Shown: piece after piece, positions 6,982-13,643 of the stretch | Numbering within the stretch: the stretch's first letter is position 1 | How the letters are laid out: every line of letters begins with the position of its first letter | Assembly (NCBI GenBank): GCA_023390245.1 | Contig: JAEWDF010000066.1 | Location: 1-27,333, forward strand | Source: Pseudomonadota bacterium | Lineage (GTDB): Bacteria; Pseudomonadota; Alphaproteobacteria; Caulobacterales; Caulobacteraceae | Reading direction: 5' to 3' | DNA length: 27,333 bases | The notes under the pieces: model-generated | The model's database searches: none | The model's input: only the letters and a program-made list of their open reading frames with translations | Told to the model about the DNA's origin: nothing | Position numbers and translations under genes: made by a program

Positions 6982-8043
6982 ATGATGCGCGTCGCCCTCT
7001 GTGCACTGACTGCACTCGCCGCCCTGTCCTTTTCGCCGCCCTTCGCCGCCGCCCGGGAGGCGCCGCGCTGGTCGCTCGCCATCCACGGCGGCGCCGGGGT
7101 GATAGAGCGCGACAGCCTGACGCCCGAACAGGACGCCGCCTATCGCGCCGCGCTCCAGGCCGCGCTCGACGCCGGCGCGGCCGTGCTGGCGCGCGGCGGC
7201 TCGGCCCTCGACGCCGTCCAGGCCGCCATCGAGACGATGGAGGACGACCCGCTGTTCAACGCCGGGCGCGGCGCGGTCTTCACCGCCGCCGGCCGCAATG
7301 AACTGGACGCCGCCGTCATGAACGGCGCTGACCTGACCGCCGGCTCGGTCGCCAGCCTGACCACCACCCGCCATCCCATCGCCGCCGCCCGCGCGGTGAT
7401 GGAAAAGTCCCCGCACGTCATGCTGATAGGCGAGGGCGCCGACCGCTTCGCCGCCGCCCAGGGACTGGAGCAGGTCGACAACGGCTTCTTCTTCACCGAG
7501 CGCCGCTGGCAGGGCCTGGTCCGCCATCTTGAGCAGCGCGGCCTTCCCGTGCCCGAACGCCCCTCCGGCGCGCCGGGGCCGCAGGCGTTCAACGACCTCC
7601 CCGCCCCGCCGCTGAACGAGCGCAAGTTCGGCACCGTCGGTGCGGTCGCCCTGGACAGCCAGGGCCGGCTGGCCGCCGGCACCTCCACCGGCGGCGTCAA
7701 CGCCAAGCAATGGGGACGCGTCGGCGACGCCCCCATCATCGGCGCCGGCACCTACGCCTCCAACGCCGAAGGCTGCGCCGTGTCGGCCACGGGGTCGGGC
7801 GAATATTTCATCCGCTCCACCGTCGCCCGTGACATCTGCGTCCGCACCCGCGAAGGCGCTGGCGTCCAGGCGGCCGCCGAGGCCGAGATCGCCGATGTCG
7901 GCTCGATCGGCGGCGACGGCGGGGTGATCGTCATGGGGACCGACGGCGCGGTCGGTTTCGCCATGAACACCTCGGGCATGTATCGCGGCGCCGTCTCCGC
8001 GACCGCGCCCGCCCGCGTCGCCATCTATGGCGACGAGCGCTGA
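6982..8043 (+). CDS. iaaA: Secreted isoaspartyl peptidase / L-asparaginase (Ntn hydrolase)
   Basis: A 353-residue precursor. Residues 1-24 are a Sec signal peptide (cleavage after FAAA). The mature protein begins WSLAIHGGAGVI, the N-terminal signature of plant-type asparaginases. The autoproteolysis site is Gly217-Thr218 (FGTVGAVALD), where Thr218 becomes the N-terminal nucleophile of the beta subunit; the substrate loop GTSTGG follows. The enzyme removes beta-aspartyl (isoaspartyl) residues from dipeptides and has asparaginase activity; here it would act in the periplasm. The start has GGAGGAG 4 nt upstream of tandem ATGs at 6982 and 6985. It has its own promoter at 6881-6908. Specificity between isoaspartyl peptidase and glycosylasparaginase is not resolved. 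Confidence 0.93.
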   Translation: MMRVALCALTALAALSFSPPFAAAREAPRWSLAIHGGAGVIERDSLTPEQDAAYRAALQAALDAGAAVLARGGSALDAVQAAIETMEDDPLFNAGRGAVFTAAGRNELDAAVMNGADLTAGSVASLTTTRHPIAAARAVMEKSPHVMLIGEGADRFAAAQGLEQVDNGFFFTERRWQGLVRHLEQRGLPVPERPSGAPGPQAFNDLPAPPLNERKFGTVGAVALDSQGRLAAGTSTGGVNAKQWGRVGDAPIIGAGTYASNAEGCAVSATGSGEYFIRSTVARDICVRTREGAGVQAAAEAEIADVGSIGGDGGVIVMGTDGAVGFAMNTSGMYRGAVSATAPARVAIYGDER

Positions 8044-8092
8044 TCCGTTCAGACGATCCAGACCCCGCCCTTCCCGGAGCCGTCCCAATCCC

Positions 8093-8359
8093 ATGCCGCC
8101 CGCCGACGACGAACTGACCGTGATGGCCCAGGAAGAGCTGGACGCCGCCTGCGCCCTGCCCTTCGCCGACATCCGCAAGGTCACGCCCTGGGGCGACAGC
8201 TTCACCGGCTTCGCCCCGTCTGGCCGCGCGGTCGAGGTGGAGCGCCGCTATCTCTGGGCCGTCGATCCGAAGGGCGGCGTGGTCGTCGAGGTCGAGGTGC
8301 GCGACCCCGCCGCCCGCGCCGGCGCCGAGGCCCGCGCCCTGCTCACCGAACCGCGTTAA
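8093..8359 (+). CDS. Conserved small hypothetical protein
   Basis: An 88-residue soluble protein with no domain I can name. The start is taken at 8093 (MPPADDELTVMAQEEL); an in-frame ATG at 8027 would overlap the peptidase gene, and one at about 8123 is also possible. Visible features are an acidic helical N-terminus, then PFADIRKVTPWGDSFTGF, and a strongly beta-like VVVEVEVRDP near the end, closing with an Ala/Arg-rich helix. Third-position GC is very high, as expected for a real gene in this genome. It follows the peptidase by 49 nt and may be its operon partner. Confidence 0.65.
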   Translation: MPPADDELTVMAQEELDAACALPFADIRKVTPWGDSFTGFAPSGRAVEVERRYLWAVDPKGGVVVEVEVRDPAARAGAEARALLTEPR

Positions 8360-8366
8360 CCTTTTC

Positions 8367-8396
8367 CTTGCCAAGCGGCGCCGCTGGGGCAAGATG
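8367..8396 (+). promoter_or_regulatory. Nested palindrome overlapping a possible promoter
   Basis: CTTGCC (8367-8372) pairs with GGCAAG (8388-8393), enclosing the perfect palindrome AGCGGCGCCGCT (8374-8385). On the same bases, TTGCCAA (8368-8374) and GCAAGATG (8389-8396) lie 14 nt apart and loosely fit the housekeeping promoter. The palindrome would then sit exactly between -35 and -10, where an operator could act. It could equally be a weak terminator for the preceding gene, as no T-run follows. Confidence 0.3.
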
Positions 8397-8422
8397 ACGG
8401 CGTTCCAGGGAGACGCGGCTGC

Positions 8423-9172
8423 ATGGCGACGGTGACCTATCCATCGGATTTCGCACCCGTCGATCCCGCGCCGTTCAATCCGGCCGATCCGACGCTGTTC
8501 CTGGGCCTGGATCCGCTCCTGGTCTTGCTGCTGGCGGTCGTGGCGATCCTGCTGGCCGGCGGCGGCGGCTGGATCGGCAGCGGCATGGTTCATCGCCGCT
8601 ACGCCCAGGACGACCCGGCCGAAGACATCCACCGCGTCCTGCTGCGCGTGCTGGAACAGGCGATGAAGGCCAGTTCCAACGAACTGCCCGCCCGCGCCCA
8701 GGCGGTCGCCCAGGCCTTCGAACGGGTGCTGGGGCCCGCCCTCGCCCTCGGCGCCGACGTCAACGCCCCGCTCAAGGCGCTGAAGCGGGCGCTGGCCGGA
8801 GAAGCGCCGCACGAAGAGGCGGCGGAATACGCCCATGCGGCGCCGGACGTCCCGCCCCAGCCGCACGGTCACGGCGAGACGGTCGCCGCTACGAATCCCG
8901 CCGTGGTCGTCGTCAACCAGTACGTCGCGGCCGCCCGCGAGGACGCCTGTCCGCCGCACGGATCCCGCCGCTCCGACCACGGCCATGGGTCCGGCTCTCA
9001 CCCGCCGCGCCCCGACCCCGGCCTGTCCGTTCCCGCCCGCGCCGAGCTGTTGCGCGCGGCGATCACGGCCCTCTACGATCATTGGTCCGTTCGCGCCGAC
9101 CGGATCGCGGACCTGCGCGCCGCGCGCCGCGCCCTGTCCCGCCGTCCGTCCGGACCGAGCGGCGGCCACTGA
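8423..9172 (+). CDS. Membrane-anchored hypothetical protein with His-rich linker
   Basis: A 249-residue protein I do not recognise. One transmembrane helix lies at about residues 28-50 (DPLLVLLLAVVAILLAGGGGW), preceded by a short Pro/Asp-rich N-terminus. A helical region follows (about 60-128: EDIHRVLLRVLEQAMKASS, RAQAVAQAFERVLG). Residues from about 129 to 200 are low-complexity, rich in His, Gly, Pro and Ala (PHGHGET, DHGHGSGSHPP), and a basic helix closes the protein (RADRIADLRAARRAL). The His-rich segment could bind metal, but this is speculation. The start at 8423 follows AGGGAGA. It is in tandem with the small gene at 8093 and with the FAH-family gene 44 nt downstream. Confidence 0.7.
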   Translation: MATVTYPSDFAPVDPAPFNPADPTLFLGLDPLLVLLLAVVAILLAGGGGWIGSGMVHRRYAQDDPAEDIHRVLLRVLEQAMKASSNELPARAQAVAQAFERVLGPALALGADVNAPLKALKRALAGEAPHEEAAEYAHAAPDVPPQPHGHGETVAATNPAVVVVNQYVAAAREDACPPHGSRRSDHGHGSGSHPPRPDPGLSVPARAELLRAAITALYDHWSVRADRIADLRAARRALSRRPSGPSGGH

Positions 9173-9216
9173 GGACTTTGGTTCCCCTCGTCCTCGAAAC
9201 CGGCTACGCCTGAGCC

Positions 9217-10233
9217 ATGAAACTCGCCTCGCTCAAGCACGGCCGCGATGGCCGCCTCGTGGTCGTCTCCGACGACCTGAACTGGTTCACCGACGCCTTC
9301 CTGATCGCGCCGACCCTTCAGGCGGCGCTCGACGACTGGGACCGCTGCGAACCCCAGTTGCGCGCCCTGGCGGAAAGCCTGGAGCATGAGGCCGTGCCGC
9401 GCGGCCGCTTCCGCGAACACGACGCCGCCAGCCCCCTGCCCCGCGCCTATCAGTGGGCCGACGGCTCGGCCTATGTGAACCATGTCGAGCTGGTCCGTAA
9501 GGCGCGCGGCGCCGAGATGCCGGAGAGCTTCTGGACCGATCCGCTGATGTACCAGGGCGGCTCCGACGGCTTCCTGGCTCCGCGCGATCCCATCCCCCTG
9601 GCCGACGAATCCTGGGGCTGCGACCTGGAGGCCGAGGTCGTCGTCGTCACCGGCGACGTGCCCCAGGGCGCGACGCGGGAGGAGGCCTTGGCCGCCATCC
9701 GCCTGGTCGGCCTGGTCAACGACGTGTCGCTGCGCAACCTGATCCCGGCGGAACTGGCCAAGGGTTTCGGCTTCGTCCAGTCCAAGCCCGCCAGCGCCCT
9801 GTCGCCCGTGCTGGTCACGCCCGAGGCGCTGGGCGACCGCTTCCGGGACGGCAAGCTGCACGGCGCCCTGACCGTCCAGCTCAACGGCCGCGATTTCGGC
9901 CGCGCCGACGCCGGCGTCGACATGACCTTCGACTTCGGGACGCTGATCGCCCACCTGGCCAGGACCCGGTCCCTGTGCGCCGGCACGGTGATCGGCTCGG
10001 GCACCGTCTCCAACAAGGATGCCGACGGCGGCCCCGGCAAGCCGGTGTCGGAAGGCGGCCTGGGCTACTCCTGCATCGCCGAGGTCCGCACCGTCGAGAC
10101 CCTGCTGCGCGGCAAGGCCGAGACACCCTTCCTGGCCCATGGCGACACCGTCCGCATCGAGATGCTGGACGACGGGCGCCACACCCTCTTTGGCGCCATC
10201 GAGCAGACGGTGCAGCCGCTTTCCCGCGGCTGA
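9217..10233 (+). CDS. Fumarylacetoacetate hydrolase (FAH) family protein
   Basis: A 338-residue protein of the FAH superfamily. The N-terminal part (MKLASLKHGRDGRL) resembles the bacterial fumarylacetoacetase group. The core has metal-binding carboxylates in CDLEAEVVVVTGDV, the NDVSLRNLI motif, and the C-terminal signature AGTVIGSGTVSNKD. Enzymes of this group hydrolyse fumarylacetoacetate to fumarate and acetoacetate, the last step after hppD, homogentisate dioxygenase and isomerase. With hppD 2.6 kb upstream on the same strand, a role in tyrosine catabolism is likely, though no homogentisate dioxygenase or maleylacetoacetate isomerase is in the window. The ribosome binding site is weak. A related acylpyruvase or hydratase function cannot be excluded. 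Confidence 0.9.
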   Translation: MKLASLKHGRDGRLVVVSDDLNWFTDAFLIAPTLQAALDDWDRCEPQLRALAESLEHEAVPRGRFREHDAASPLPRAYQWADGSAYVNHVELVRKARGAEMPESFWTDPLMYQGGSDGFLAPRDPIPLADESWGCDLEAEVVVVTGDVPQGATREEALAAIRLVGLVNDVSLRNLIPAELAKGFGFVQSKPASALSPVLVTPEALGDRFRDGKLHGALTVQLNGRDFGRADAGVDMTFDFGTLIAHLARTRSLCAGTVIGSGTVSNKDADGGPGKPVSEGGLGYSCIAEVRTVETLLRGKAETPFLAHGDTVRIEMLDDGRHTLFGAIEQTVQPLSRG

Positions 10234-10292
10234 CTTCGGCGCTAGGCTGAACCCCGGTCGGCCTCGGGGGGAGGCCGCGCAAGGACCGCCTC

Positions 10293-10829
10293 ATGTCAAA
10301 AGAACAGCTGATCCCGCTGGCCGTCATCCCCGTGGTGCTGGTTCTTGTCCTGCTGCGCAACCGCCGTCGGCGGGTGCTGAAACCGCAGCTCCTGTGGGTC
10401 ATGCCCGCCATCGTCGTGCCGCTGATCGGCCTGGGGGTCTGGGGCTCGGCCTATGCGCCCGACGCCGTCCACGCCCCCTTCGGGCCCGATGCCTGGGCGG
10501 TCCTGGCCCTGGGCGCCGCGCTCGGCGCCGCCGCCGGCTGGCAGCGCGGCAAGACCATCACCATCGAGAAGGAGCCGGACGGCTCGCTGCGGTCCCAGGC
10601 CTCGCCGCTGGGCCTGATCCTGGTCGTCGCCCTGTTCGCCTTTCGCGGCGTCCTGCGCCCGCTGGTCGAAAGCCACGCGGCCCAATGGCATCTGAACGCC
10701 CTGGCCGTGACCGACGCCTTCCTGGTCTTCGCCATGGCCCTGATCGTCGCCCAGCGCGTCGAGATGTACATCCGCGCCCGCCGCGTGCTGGCCGGCCGGC
10801 CGGACGAGCATGTGGAGATCATGGCGTGA
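10293..10829 (+). CDS. CcdC-like (DUF1453-type) multi-pass membrane protein
   Basis: A 178-residue protein with about five hydrophobic helices: LIPLAVIPVVLVLVLL, LLWVMPAIVVPLIGLGVWG, WAVLALGAALGAAAGW, LGLILVVALFAF and TDAFLVFAMALIVAQ. A basic loop (RNRRRRVLKP) follows helix 1 and QRGKTITIEKEPDG lies between helices 3 and 4. This layout, with a charged WQRGK motif after helix 3, resembles CcdC-like proteins of Bacillus and their proteobacterial relatives, whose function is unclear. The start is at 10293, with AAGGA upstream. The stop overlaps the GTG start of the next gene by 4 nt. Confidence 0.72.
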   Translation: MSKEQLIPLAVIPVVLVLVLLRNRRRRVLKPQLLWVMPAIVVPLIGLGVWGSAYAPDAVHAPFGPDAWAVLALGAALGAAAGWQRGKTITIEKEPDGSLRSQASPLGLILVVALFAFRGVLRPLVESHAAQWHLNALAVTDAFLVFAMALIVAQRVEMYIRARRVLAGRPDEHVEIMA

Positions 10830-11560
10830 TCACCTCCCTCCTGTTGGCCGTAGCCATGCAAGTGGGGGCGGCGCCATCTTGGCAGTCAATCGACCAGGAA
10901 GGCATCGTCGCGACCGTCCTTCAGTATGACATAGGGATCGCTGTCAATCTGATCTGTCGCGGCCACGATCTGACCCTCGCGATCACCGGCTTGCCACCCG
11001 CTCCGGCTGACGCGAAGGCTAGAAGGTTGGAGCTGAACGTCCCGGGAAACGATCTTAGATCATCCACCTGGACGGTTCGAGCGGGTGCGGCCATTGCTCC
11101 CGCGCCCGCCATTTATGCTCGCCGGCTCCGGGTGTTGGACAATGTGACGGTTCGAACGCCTGGATCCGACAGCGAGCCTGCGCGACGCTACGAACTCCCC
11201 TTGCCCGCAGATCATTCGCCCTTGGACCGGGTCTTGGCGGCGTGTGGCGTCTCCTTGGTCTCCGAAACGGACGCCAACTTCGATCCCGCGATGTCCAGCG
11301 TCACCTGGACCACGCCACCGCGGATCATACCGCCCAGCCGACTGCGCACCGGTAACCACGCCGAAGTCACAGTGGAATGCCTCGTGGGGACAGAAGGGCA
11401 ACCTGAGAACTGCCAGATTGTGAATGAACAGCCTGAGAACTCGGGCTTCGCACGGGCGGCGCTCGCCAGCATTCGCACGGGCCGTCTCGGCGTGCTCGAC
11501 GGAGCACCGCCGCCGGTGGGCGGCAAGTTCCGGACGCGCCTCACCATCGACATCGATTGA
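10826..11560 (+). CDS. Exported protein with TonB C-terminal-like domain
   Basis: A 244-residue protein starting with GTG inside the stop of the previous gene (GTGA overlap), so translationally coupled; an in-frame ATG at 10856 is an alternative. Residues 1-16 look like a short signal peptide (ITSLLLAVAMQVGAA). The middle is unassigned. The last 80-90 residues (AEVTVECLVGTEGQPENC, then GFARAALASIRTGRL) follow the TonB-C pattern of beta-strand, Gly turn, Cys pair and Gly-Phe helix. It lacks the Pro-rich spacer and anchor of a true TonB, so it is more likely a periplasmic protein with that fold. Codon use is markedly less GC-biased than its neighbours, with many TTG, AGA, TCA and ATA codons, suggesting late acquisition or weak expression. 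Confidence 0.7.
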   Translation: MITSLLLAVAMQVGAAPSWQSIDQEGIVATVLQYDIGIAVNLICRGHDLTLAITGLPPAPADAKARRLELNVPGNDLRSSTWTVRAGAAIAPAPAIYARRLRVLDNVTVRTPGSDSEPARRYELPLPADHSPLDRVLAACGVSLVSETDANFDPAMSSVTWTTPPRIIPPSRLRTGNHAEVTVECLVGTEGQPENCQIVNEQPENSGFARAALASIRTGRLGVLDGAPPPVGGKFRTRLTIDID

Positions 11561-11608
11561 CTGGAATGCTTTACGCGCCCTCCGCCTCTGTGGCATGAGC
11601 GGCGCATT

Positions 11609-11693
11609 GCGGGCGTGGTGAAATTGGTAGACGCGCCGGACTCAAAATCCGGTTCCGAAAGGAGTGTCGGTTCGACCCCGACCGCCCGCACCA
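11609..11693 (+). tRNA. tRNA-Leu (anticodon CAA)
   Basis: The acceptor stem GCGGGCG (11609-11615) pairs with CGCCCGC (11683-11689), followed by A and an encoded CCA. The anticodon stem CCGGA/TCCGG (11636-11640 and 11648-11652) encloses the loop CTCAAAA, with anticodon CAA at 11643-11645. A long variable arm and the T-arm GTCGG-TTCGACC-CCGAC complete a class II leucine tRNA of 85 nt. A weak -10-like GCATGAGC sits at 11593-11600. The GH47 gene starts 51 nt downstream. Confidence 0.97.
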
Positions 11694-11744
11694 GACTCTC
11701 CTGAAAAAGTGGCGCTTGCGGCCGGTTCGGTCGAAGATGCGGCC

Positions 11745-13130
11745 ATGACCCGTCCCATGCTCCATCGCCGGGGCCTGTTGGCCTCCGCCGCCGCCCTCGC
11801 CGCCGCGCCGGCCTTCGCCCGACAGCCGCCGCCCGAGGACTGGGCCGTCCTGGCCGCCGACGTGCGCGCCGAGTTCCAGTGGGCCTGGCGAAACTATCGC
11901 GACAAGGCCTGGGGCAAGGACGAGATCAACCCCGTGTCCGGCACGGCCCAGTCCTTCTTCATCGAGGGCCACGACCTGGGCCTGTCGCTGGTCGAGGCGC
12001 TGGACACCCTGTGGATGATGGAGCTGGACGAGGAGTTCCAGCAGGGCGTCGACTGGGTCAAGTCCAGCCTCGACTTCCACATCGACGGCGAAAGCCAGAT
12101 GTTCGAGACCAACATCCGCCTGGTCGGCGGCCTGCTGGCGGCGCACCTGGCCTGCGGCGATCCCGTGCTGCTTGAGAAGGCCCGCGACCTAGCCGACCGG
12201 CTGATGAAGGCCTTCGAGGCCTCGCCGCACGGCCTACCCTATCGCTATGTGAACCTGAGGACCGGGGCGGTGCGCGACCCGGAGACCAACCTGGCCGAGA
12301 TCGGCACCTATGCGACCGAGTTCGGCGTGCTGGGCCGGCTGGTCGAGGACGATCGCTACTACGCCGCGGCCAAGCGGGCGATGAGGCATGCGCTGGACCG
12401 GCGCTCCGACATCGGCCTGATGGCGGCCAACATCCACGCCGAGACGGGCGAATTCACCAGCCGCAACGCCTCGATCGACGTCTATGCCGACAGCTTCTAC
12501 GAATACCTGTGGGACAGCTGGGAGCTGTTCGGCGACGCCGAGATGAAAGGCTGGGCCCAGGAGACGACTGACGCCATCCTGGCGCATCAGGCCCGACGCT
12601 ATGACGGCCGGCTGTGGTTCCCGATGGTCGATTTCGAGACCGGCCAGCCGACCGGGACCAGCCAGACGGAACTGGGCTGCTATCTGGCGGGCCTGCTGGG
12701 GCAGGTCGGAAAGAAGGCCGAGGCCGACGACTTCCTGGCCAGCTACACCGAGATGCAGGAAACCTGGACAATCATCCCGGAATCCATCGACGTCACGACG
12801 CGCCAGCCGCGCACCAAGCGCACCGGCCTGCGCCCCGAATATCCCGACGCCTGCCTGAACCTGTGGCTGGGCGACCGGGACGACCGTTACCGGGCCCTGG
12901 CGGCGATCCACTACCGCAACATGAAGGCGACCAGCCGCGCGACCTATGGCTATACGGCGCTGGCCGACATCACCGCGCGGCCGATGGCCCAGGGCGACAA
13001 CTGCCCCGGCTATTGGTGGTCGGAGCAGATGAAATACTACTGGCTGCTGTTCTCGGACTGCCGCCGGGTGGACTACGGCCAACTCCAGCTGAGCACGGAG
13101 GCGAACGTGCTGCGGGGGTTCGTGCGGTAG
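11745..13130 (+). CDS. GH47 family alpha-1,2-mannosidase (class I)
   Basis: A 461-residue exported glycoside hydrolase. The N-terminus has a twin-arginine-like signal (HRRGLLASAAALAAA, cleavage near AFA at residue 25). The mature sequence shows the (alpha/alpha)7-barrel signatures of class I mannosidases: SLVEALDTLWMM, ETNIRLVGGLLAAH, NLAEIGTYATEF, DSFYEYLWDSW and LRPEYPDACLNLW with an acidic catalytic site, and near the end LSTEANV, equivalent to the Thr-Glu that holds the catalytic Ca2+. Family members invert alpha-1,2-mannosidic bonds of N-glycans and mannans. GH47 is mainly eukaryotic; a Caulobacter enzyme is a characterised bacterial member. It converges on a GH92 mannosidase. The start at 11745 has a weak ribosome binding site; 11757 is an alternative. 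Confidence 0.88.
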   Translation: MTRPMLHRRGLLASAAALAAAPAFARQPPPEDWAVLAADVRAEFQWAWRNYRDKAWGKDEINPVSGTAQSFFIEGHDLGLSLVEALDTLWMMELDEEFQQGVDWVKSSLDFHIDGESQMFETNIRLVGGLLAAHLACGDPVLLEKARDLADRLMKAFEASPHGLPYRYVNLRTGAVRDPETNLAEIGTYATEFGVLGRLVEDDRYYAAAKRAMRHALDRRSDIGLMAANIHAETGEFTSRNASIDVYADSFYEYLWDSWELFGDAEMKGWAQETTDAILAHQARRYDGRLWFPMVDFETGQPTGTSQTELGCYLAGLLGQVGKKAEADDFLASYTEMQETWTIIPESIDVTTRQPRTKRTGLRPEYPDACLNLWLGDRDDRYRALAAIHYRNMKATSRATYGYTALADITARPMAQGDNCPGYWWSEQMKYYWLLFSDCRRVDYGQLQLSTEANVLRGFVR

Positions 13131-13138
13131 CGGGTATC

Positions 13139-13200
13139 ACCTCCCCATTCGCGAAGGCGAATGGGGAGGACAGACCGCGAAGCGGTCAGGAGGGGGCGAG
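13139..13200 (+). repeat. Left double-hairpin repeat of the DUF559 cassette
   Basis: Hairpin 1 is a perfect 13-bp stem (13140-13152 with 13157-13169, arms CCTCCCCATTCGC) with loop GAAG. Hairpin 2 is GACCGC-GAA-GCGGTC (13173-13187). Then comes AGGAGGGGG (13188-13196), which is the Shine-Dalgarno of the DUF559 gene. The copy starts 8 nt after the GH47 stop. The inverted partner is at 13573-13635. Confidence 0.93.
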
Positions 13201-13203
13201 ACG

Positions 13204-13566
13204 ATGGCTGACGGCTTGAGCTTCACCCGCGCCAAGGCGTTCCGCCGGGCGATGACTCCGCCGGAGGCGCGTCTCTGGAACGCGCTGAAGGCCGCTCGCC
13301 TGCGCGGCCTCAAGTTCCGCCGCCAGCATCCGATCGGTCCCTATATCCTGGACTTCTATTGCGCGGAGGCGAAGCTGGCGGTCGAGGTCGATGGCGGCGT
13401 CCACGACCGGCCCGAACAGATCGCACACGATCGGAGACGGACGGCGTGGCTAGCCGGATGTGGGATCAAGGTCATCCGGCTGCGAGCCATCCATGTGAAG
13501 GATGAACTGGAGGGCGTTCTCGGCTTCATCCTGGCGGCGGTGCGGGAACGGCGGTCGGACGGATAG
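13204..13566 (+). CDS. DUF559 family endonuclease (Vsr-like fold)
   Basis: A 120-residue protein of the DUF559 family (PF04480), which has the PD-(D/E)xK/Vsr-like nuclease fold. The family signature is complete: MTPPEARLW (17-25), GLKFRRQHPIGPYILDFYC (35-53) with Asp50, and LAVEVDGGVHD with Glu61, Asp63 and His67 forming the likely metal site. DRRRTAWLAGCGIKVIRL and a C-terminal helix follow. The length is normal and no residue appears lost. The Shine-Dalgarno AGGAGGGGG lies 7 nt upstream, inside the left flanking repeat. The stop is 6 nt before the right repeat. The substrate is unknown; Vsr relatives nick mismatched DNA. Its position suggests it may act on or spread the surrounding palindromes. 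Confidence 0.92.
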   Translation: MADGLSFTRAKAFRRAMTPPEARLWNALKAARLRGLKFRRQHPIGPYILDFYCAEAKLAVEVDGGVHDRPEQIAHDRRRTAWLAGCGIKVIRLRAIHVKDELEGVLGFILAAVRERRSDG

Positions 13567-13572
13567 GGCGGA

Positions 13573-13635
13573 GTCGCCCCCTCCTGGTCGCTGGCGCGAC
13601 CTGTCCTCCCCATTCGCCTCCGCGAACGGGGAGGT
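13573..13635 (-). repeat. Right double-hairpin repeat of the DUF559 cassette (inverted copy)
   Basis: Read on the minus strand it repeats the left element: hairpin 1 (13635-13605; a 13-bp stem with one A-C mismatch at 13612/13627), GGACAG, hairpin 2, then CAGGAGGGGGCGAC. Hairpin 2 is GGTCGC-TGGC-GCGACC on the plus strand (13586-13601). Its arms differ from those of the left copy, but all six pairs are kept. It ends 8 nt before the GH92 stop codon and may also serve as a bidirectional terminator. Confidence 0.92.
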
Positions 13636-13643
13636 GGACCGCG

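Larger units (their letters stand above)
13139..13635 (+). mobile_element. Candidate DUF559-REP cassette (inverted-repeat-bounded, about 0.5 kb)
   Basis: Two inverted copies of a 62-63-nt double-hairpin element bracket a single DUF559 endonuclease gene. The unit fills the space between the convergent GH47 and GH92 stop codons, with only 8 nt spare on either side. The repeats are nearly identical outside the variable second hairpin. No obvious target-site duplication is seen. Mobility is inferred from architecture; a gene-less inverted pair of similar build is at 2842-2976. Confidence 0.55.

Noticed and set aside
7931..9169. 412-codon minus-strand frame over 8093-9172
   Set aside because: No ribosome binding site or motif; plus-strand frames have strong third-position GC and sensible starts.
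10220..10248. Promoter for the CcdC-like gene (GCTAGGCT at 10241)
   Set aside because: The GCTA core is present but the rest of the -10 and the -35 (TTTCCCG) fit poorly.
11212..11691. Minus-strand open frames crossing tRNA-Leu (also 11571-12146)
   Set aside because: Their N-terminal peptide is the well-known translation of the antisense of a tRNA-Leu gene; they carry no domain and overlap real genes.
11609..11760. tRNA-Leu as an attachment site of an integrated island
   Set aside because: No integrase is present and no repeat of the tRNA 3' end was seen downstream in the window.
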